From Colimorpha sp045597945 (lineage in GTDB: Bacteria; Bacteroidota; Bacteroidia; Bacteroidales; P3), in the NCBI GenBank assembly GCA_045597945.1, contig JAZLLD010000064.1, positions 1-36,077 of the forward strand: a DNA stretch of 36,077 nucleotides, read 5' to 3'. Below are positions 32,530 to 36,077 of the stretch, piece by piece; the first letter of the stretch is position 1; the number at the start of each line of letters is the position of its first letter. The notes below the pieces were generated by a model that made no database searches, was not told the origin of the DNA, and worked only from the letters and a program-made list of their open reading frames with translations. The position numbers were made by a program, and so were the translations under genes.

Positions 32530-33810
32530 ATGATGACAAAACGGCTCTTATTATTCGGCTTTTTCAGCTTGTGCTGGTGCGCCATGTGGGCCCAGACTTT
32601 TGCGGTGCAGGAGTCTGGCTGCAGGTTCCATTGCCGTGTGGTTGATGCCCAGCTGCGCCAGGCCGAAGTTGAGACTGTCGAAATCCTTGCCGACACCTTG
32701 GTCGACATCCGCTTCCCGGAGTGGGTGCGCAACAAGGGCGTCCGCTATGCCCTGGTCTCGGCCAAGGGCGGTTTGCTGCGCAACAACTCCTATGTGCGAA
32801 GCTTCACAACCGGGGTGAACATGAGGTATGTCGGGAGTGGTATCTGCCGTGGTTGCAAGAACTTGCGATGGGTTTCCCTGGGCACTGGGCTCAAAGAGCT
32901 GGGCCGTGGCGCCTTTGCCTTGTGCTATGAGTTGGACTCGGTGTCCTACAAAGCCATCGACTGCCATGTCGACCAAGCCAACAGCGATGTGTGGCTGGGG
33001 TGCTACAATCTGCGACGACTGCATCTGGGCGACTCTGTCCGTGCGATACCTGAAAGATTCATGTTGAGTTGTTCGGCTTTGGATTGCGAGCTGCATCTTC
33101 CTCAAAGTCTGCGTGTTATCGGAGCTTGGGCTTTCGACGATTGCAGCAATCTCCGTGGCAAACTTATCTTTCCGCCTAGGTTGGATTCGATTAGCTCTTC
33201 AGCCTTTGCAGGCATGAATAGTATCGATACCCTTGTCATCCAGTCTCGCCTTCTTCAAATCCCATCCGACGAACATCTTGTCTTCTACCATAGCATCAAC
33301 CCTGTGGATGTGATTGTTGACAGCCAGGTCATTGCCCTACCGACCTGCATTTTCAACCGATTCTATGGTATGCGGAGTCTGCAATTGCCCAACCATTTGG
33401 AAGTCCTTCCTGCGCAGATGTGCATCTACGACTCCAATCTCCACCAAATCCGTCTGCCCGACAGTCTTCGCATCATTAGTAGATCAGCTTTTTACGAATG
33501 CGGTTTGTGGAGCATCGAAATCCCATCCCAAACCGTCATGATTGAGAACTATGCCTTCGCCTATAATAATAATCTCGCCGAAGTGACAATGGGGCAGAGT
33601 ATCAAATTCATAGGCGACTATGTCTTTGTGGCGGACTCCGCCTTGCGCACCATCACCATGCTTTCGCCCGAGCCTCCGCGCATCTTTGAGCACACTTTTG
33701 GTGAGTTAGACCTCGACCTTATTACAGTCCGTGTCCCTCTAGGCGCTGTCCAGGCCTACCGCCGCGACCCCCTCTGGAACCGTTTCGCTAACATCAAAGA
33801 AATCCAATGA
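32530..33810 (+). CDS. BspA-like leucine-rich repeat protein, exported
   Basis: The 426-residue product has a signal peptide (MMTKRLLLFGFFSLCWCAMWAQ) and BspA/LRR_5-type repeats over most of its length. These recur about every 22-25 residues, for example LRRLHLGDSVRAIPERFM, LHLPQSLRVIGAWAFDDC, LIFPPRLDSISSSAFAG, IRLPDSLRIISRSAFYEC and VTMGQSIKFIGDYVF. Such proteins are surface or secreted binding scaffolds. ATG 32530 is chosen because it begins the signal peptide; ATGs at 32518 and 32533 are alternatives. The stop overlaps the next gene (ATGA). Confidence 0.87.
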   Translation: MMTKRLLLFGFFSLCWCAMWAQTFAVQESGCRFHCRVVDAQLRQAEVETVEILADTLVDIRFPEWVRNKGVRYALVSAKGGLLRNNSYVRSFTTGVNMRYVGSGICRGCKNLRWVSLGTGLKELGRGAFALCYELDSVSYKAIDCHVDQANSDVWLGCYNLRRLHLGDSVRAIPERFMLSCSALDCELHLPQSLRVIGAWAFDDCSNLRGKLIFPPRLDSISSSAFAGMNSIDTLVIQSRLLQIPSDEHLVFYHSINPVDVIVDSQVIALPTCIFNRFYGMRSLQLPNHLEVLPAQMCIYDSNLHQIRLPDSLRIISRSAFYECGLWSIEIPSQTVMIENYAFAYNNNLAEVTMGQSIKFIGDYVFVADSALRTITMLSPEPPRIFEHTFGELDLDLITVRVPLGAVQAYRRDPLWNRFANIKEIQ

Positions 33811-34529
33811 GCACAACAATCTCCAATATCACGCCCTCCGACTTTGTGGCAGGCCACCATGTCAGTTCTTCCAACCTCCGCCAGTTCGATGTGCTTCGTG
33901 TCAGCTGGGCACCGGGCCGCTGCTGCCATTTTCGCCACCTGGGCGGCGGCCGCTTTGTGGTAGAGCGGTCTGTCAACAGCAAACTTGCCGTGGGCGACAC
34001 TTTCAGCTGCCTTATCTTCGTGCCCGGCCAGCCCCTGTATCTCGACCATGTGTTCCACCAAGGCCAGGGACCTTTGCTCTATGTGGCAGGAAAACAAGGT
34101 GGGATAGAGGAGGTTACATTGCTGGATGGCGACACCATGTCCGACCCCATCGTCCAGCCCGAAGTTGAAGAATGCCTCCGCACCCTCTTCCCCCAGCGGC
34201 CATTTGCCCTGACCGACGAGGGCACCAAACATGGCTGTGTGCCCCTGGCCGTGGCCCTCAGCAATGCCCTCCGCTGCGGCTTGCTCAACCTGGTTGATGG
34301 CCGGCTGGTCTTCTCGGCGCAGTGCCCCGAGATTGAGTGCGGCTATATAGTCCACCAGCTCAAAGCCAATTACTCATTCTCCTCCTGGGGCGAAATTGAG
34401 GCCCTGCTCAAGCGCCAGAAACCCGACGGCTCCTATGTCAAATCCCTCCGCCAGCTCCGCACCTTCGGCCCCAGACCCGACAATCCCCGCGAAACCGAGC
34501 TCGCCCTCCTCATCTTTGGCCGCAGATAG
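33807..34529 (+). CDS. Unknown protein coupled to the LRR gene
   Basis: A 240-residue soluble protein I do not recognise. It lacks a signal peptide and membrane helices, so it should be cytoplasmic. The N-terminal half is beta-rich (FDVLRVSWAPGRCCHFRHLGGGRFVVERS, then LAVGDTFSCLIFVPGQPLYLDHV), suggestive of a small barrel. The middle has an alpha-helical segment (TKHGCVPLAVALSNALRCGLLN). The C-terminus is charged. The ATG overlaps the LRR stop codon by 4 nt (ATGA), so it is translationally coupled to a secreted protein. Codon use resembles its neighbours. The link between an exported LRR protein and a cytoplasmic protein is unexplained. Confidence 0.8.
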   Translation: MSTTISNITPSDFVAGHHVSSSNLRQFDVLRVSWAPGRCCHFRHLGGGRFVVERSVNSKLAVGDTFSCLIFVPGQPLYLDHVFHQGQGPLLYVAGKQGGIEEVTLLDGDTMSDPIVQPEVEECLRTLFPQRPFALTDEGTKHGCVPLAVALSNALRCGLLNLVDGRLVFSAQCPEIECGYIVHQLKANYSFSSWGEIEALLKRQKPDGSYVKSLRQLRTFGPRPDNPRETELALLIFGRR

Positions 34530-34610
34530 CCCTTGCTGATTTTACCCTCCTGATGTAATGCGTAGCGAAGTTGATCAGTTTATAGGTAATCTCTAAAATT
34601 TTTTTTCTAA

Positions 34611-34738
34611 CCAAGCAAGCTTGGCTAGAAGGACTGAAAGAAATTATCAGAAATTAATCAGAAATTGCTGCACGTTAAAAATTTCTGGAACATTTCTGAT
34701 AATTTCTTTCAGTTCATAAGTTTCGCTTGCGAAACTTA
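34611..34738. repeat. Compound palindromic element
   Basis: Three nested or adjacent inverted repeats: CCAAGC/GCTTGG (34611-34624, 2-nt loop); long arms 34633-34666 and 34679-34713, of which the outer 22 bp pair perfectly; and a 10-bp palindrome with 2-nt loop (34717-34738). The layout resembles a REP/MITE-type element. Confidence 0.7.
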
Positions 34739-34944
34739 GATTATCTAATTTTGGGAGGTCACCTATATTTATGTGTACTGCGGTCTCGTATTTGTGACTT
34801 CTTTGATTGTCAAGTTGTATCTGATTTTCTGCAGCCTAGAGGCTGCCATTTTCTTCCTTATTAGAAAACGGCAGATGTCATCAACTTGTGTGCCGAAACA
34901 ACAAAGATTCTAAGCCACTTTCAACCGATGAAATATCGCCGCAT

Positions 34945-34984
34945 CTTCATTGCAAGTTCATTCCAACTTCATTGCAAGTTCATT
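34945..34984. repeat. Tandem 22-bp duplication
   Basis: CTTCATTGCAAGTTCATT occurs at 34945-34962 and again at 34967-34984, a period of 22 bp, followed by partial inverted copies (ATGAAG at 34991 and 35002). Confidence 0.6.
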
Positions 34985-35171
34985 CGATTAATGAAGATAT
35001 AATGAAGTTGTGGTGTGGTTGGTTTGTGGTTAAAGTGACTTCTAAGTGTGTGGATTGTGAACCAATAAACTCATGTGCCCAAAGTGTCAAGGCAGCCTCT
35101 AGTAATTCAGGATAAAATTCGTAGGCATTCGTGTTGATAAATAATATCGCATCGGTAGTGTTGCCGCACCG

Positions 35172-35193
35172 TTATGCGACATTTATGCGACAT
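35172..35193. repeat. Tandem 11-bp repeat TTATGCGACAT x2
   Basis: Two exact copies with a period of 11 bp, followed by a related TTGCGTCGC. It has the same period and a shared GACAT core with the pair beside tRNA-Leu at 29899-29920. Confidence 0.6.
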
Positions 35194-35206
35194 TTGCGTC
35201 GCCCCC

Positions 35207-35237
35207 TTGCATGGCTGAAATATTATCCGTAACTTTG
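35207..35237 (+). promoter_or_regulatory. Promoter of the YkvA-family gene (TTG / TAACTTTG)
   Basis: TTG at 35207-35209, a 20-bp spacer and TAACTTTG at 35230-35237. The ATG is about 70 nt downstream. Confidence 0.6.
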
Positions 35238-35306
35238 CATCGTGAACATTTTTAATGCGTTACCGCACAAATATCGGAAACGTAAATAGTTAAATAAAAA
35301 TTAACG

Positions 35307-35675
35307 ATGGACAACAGCAACCTAAAATTCACAGTAGATAATGCCGAGCGTTTCGGCGGCAACTACAACGAGCCCGATTTCTGGAAGAAGCTGAAGTCGC
35401 TGGCGGGCAAAGCCGGCCGCAAAGTGGCCTACAACGCCCTGCTGCTATACTATGTGTTGACCTCCCGCGATGTGCCAGTCCGATACAAAGGCATCATCAT
35501 CGGTGCCCTCGGCTACCTCATCCTCCCCATCGACCTCATCCCCGACTTCATCCCCGTAGCCGGCTTCACCGACGACCTCGCCGCCCTAGTAGCAGTAGTC
35601 AAAATGGTCTCCGACTGCGTCGATGCCGAGATCGAAAGAAAAGCAAAAGAAAAAGTCGAGGAACTGTTTGACTAA
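35307..35675 (+). CDS. YkvA/DUF1232 family protein
   Basis: A 122-residue protein whose central block (about 40-100) is a DUF1232 domain: a helix, VPVRYKGIIIGALGYLILPIDLIPDFIPVAGFTDDLAAL, then another helix. The YxxxPxDLIPDFIPxxGxxDD signature is plain. Members are small membrane-associated proteins of unknown function. The N-terminus (1-35) is polar and the C-terminus is Lys/Glu-rich and helical. It has its own promoter; a zinc-ribbon microprotein follows after 40 nt. Confidence 0.92.
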   Translation: MDNSNLKFTVDNAERFGGNYNEPDFWKKLKSLAGKAGRKVAYNALLLYYVLTSRDVPVRYKGIIIGALGYLILPIDLIPDFIPVAGFTDDLAALVAVVKMVSDCVDAEIERKAKEKVEELFD

Positions 35676-35715
35676 AGTAAATATATTAAAATAACATTTC
35701 TAATATTTTAACATT

Positions 35716-35868
35716 ATGAGTTTTAATACAGAATGCCCTAAATGTCAGTCCGAAAATGCCTATTTTGATGGGGTTCGGTTTTGTTGTCCCGATTGTGATT
35801 ATGTATGGGGCTTAAAACGAAAAGTACATAGGGGAATGTATATTTTGCCGATTTTCAGTTGGTTATGA
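35716..35868 (+). CDS. 50-aa PhnA-type zinc-ribbon microprotein
   Basis: A small ORF with two CxxC pairs: Cys-7/Cys-10 (CPKC) and Cys-24/Cys-27 (CPDC), spaced by 13 residues containing AYFDGVRF. This matches the N-terminal zinc ribbon of PhnA/YjdM proteins (CPKC..EY.YED....CPEC..EW). The usual PhnA C-terminal domain is missing: after VWGLKR the chain continues for only about 15 residues (ending IFSWL). It is either a genuine stand-alone ribbon or the 5' remnant of a PhnA gene. It lies 40 nt after the YkvA-family gene and before a terminator, so cotranscription is likely. Confidence 0.6.
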   Translation: MSFNTECPKCQSENAYFDGVRFCCPDCDYVWGLKRKVHRGMYILPIFSWL

Positions 35869-35932
35869 AATTGGAGAAAAAAACGGAATGTACATTTTGC
35901 TTTAATTTGATTGAATTTTGGTTTAATTTTTG

Positions 35933-35956
35933 GCGGGTTTGGAGGCCCGCTTTTTT
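35933..35956 (+). terminator. Intrinsic terminator after the zinc-ribbon ORF
   Basis: Stem GCGGGT with GCCCGC (35933-35938 with 35945-35950), 6-nt loop, followed by T6. Confidence 0.75.
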
Positions 35957-36017
35957 AATTTTGATTTAATCTGGGTTTAATTTAGGTTTAGGGTTGGTTT
36001 AATTGGGTTGCAGGATT

Positions 36018-36057
36018 GGCGCAATGGCTTGTTTTTACGGGCTGTTGCGCCTTTCTT
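36018..36057 (+). terminator. Second terminator-like hairpin
   Basis: An 11-bp stem with two G-U pairs (36018-36028 with 36041-36051), 12-nt loop, followed by TTTCTT. It could serve a transcript from either side. Confidence 0.5.
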
Positions 36058-36077
36058 GGTTTGTGGCGGGATGGTTG

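Larger units (their letters stand above)
34530..35306. other. Gene-free repeat-rich region
   Basis: No convincing gene (the frame at 34888-35115 has no domain and is built partly of repeats). It contains the compound inverted repeat 34611-34738, a 22-bp tandem duplication at 34945-34984, an 11-bp inverted pair at 34837-34847 and 35091-35101, a tandem 11-bp repeat at 35172-35193 and the YkvA-gene promoter. Confidence 0.55.
35869..36077. other. Right end: terminators and TTTAAT-rich repeats
   Basis: No gene is seen. Two terminator hairpins sit within a stretch where TTTAAT recurs at short intervals (35901-36004), in contexts such as GGTTTAATTT. Confidence 0.5.

Noticed and set aside
32506..32530. 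TTG start of the LRR gene
   Set aside because: The TTG is part of the TAACTTTG promoter element, so it would not be transcribed; ATG 32530 starts a clean signal peptide.
34888..35115. 75-codon ORF in the right-hand repeat region
   Set aside because: It spans the 22-bp duplication, has no domain or promoter element, and its codon use does not resemble neighbouring genes.

Overview
The window looks like a piece of a Bacteroidota (Bacteroidales-type) chromosome. The evidence is a complete Bacteroidota-order dcw cluster, genes for an S46 dipeptidyl peptidase, WG-repeat, DUF4159 and BspA-like LRR proteins, almost no Shine-Dalgarno sequences, and repeated TAnnTTTG (-7) promoter elements upstream of genes on both strands.

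Layout. Positions 1-770 hold no convincing gene. A secreted S46 peptidase lies on the minus strand (770-2947), followed by a gene-free G/T-rich spacer. Positions 3685-18856 are one long plus-strand division and cell-wall cluster: mraZ, rsmH, an ftsL-like gene, ftsI, murE, mraY, a C-terminal-domain-only murD relative, ftsW, a possible 32-aa ORF, murG, murC, ftsQ, ftsA, ftsZ. An EamA transporter and mnmA follow, ending at a strong terminator. A minus-strand block (21633-24223) carries a WG-repeat lipoprotein, a DUF4159 protein and rsmE. Next come a 1510-aa secreted protein of unknown family, two tandem tRNA-Leu genes (GAG, CAG) and a YeiH-family transporter. A divergent pair follows: a membrane Ser/Thr kinase (minus) and a BspA-like LRR protein (plus), the latter overlapping an unknown gene. 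The right end has a repeat-rich 0.8-kb gene-free region, a YkvA/DUF1232 protein and an unlisted 50-aa PhnA-type zinc-ribbon microprotein.

How it works together. MurC, MurE (with the meso-DAP-type DNPR motif), MraY and MurG make lipid II. FtsI and FtsW polymerise and cross-link septal peptidoglycan. FtsL, FtsQ, FtsA and FtsZ build the divisome, and MraZ is the likely cluster regulator.

The most striking observation is the murD slot. Where Bacteroidota normally encode full-length MurD, between mraY and ftsW, there is an intact 179-codon ORF. It resembles only the MurD C-terminal domain and lacks the ATP-binding domain and the conserved SKATN and SPACAS residues. A functional MurD must be encoded elsewhere, and this protein may have been repurposed. 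Other points of interest are a His-rich insert in MurC, 11-bp tandem repeats beside tRNA-Leu that look like integration-site remains, a large compound inverted repeat at 34611-34738, and freshly duplicated 102-bp WG units.
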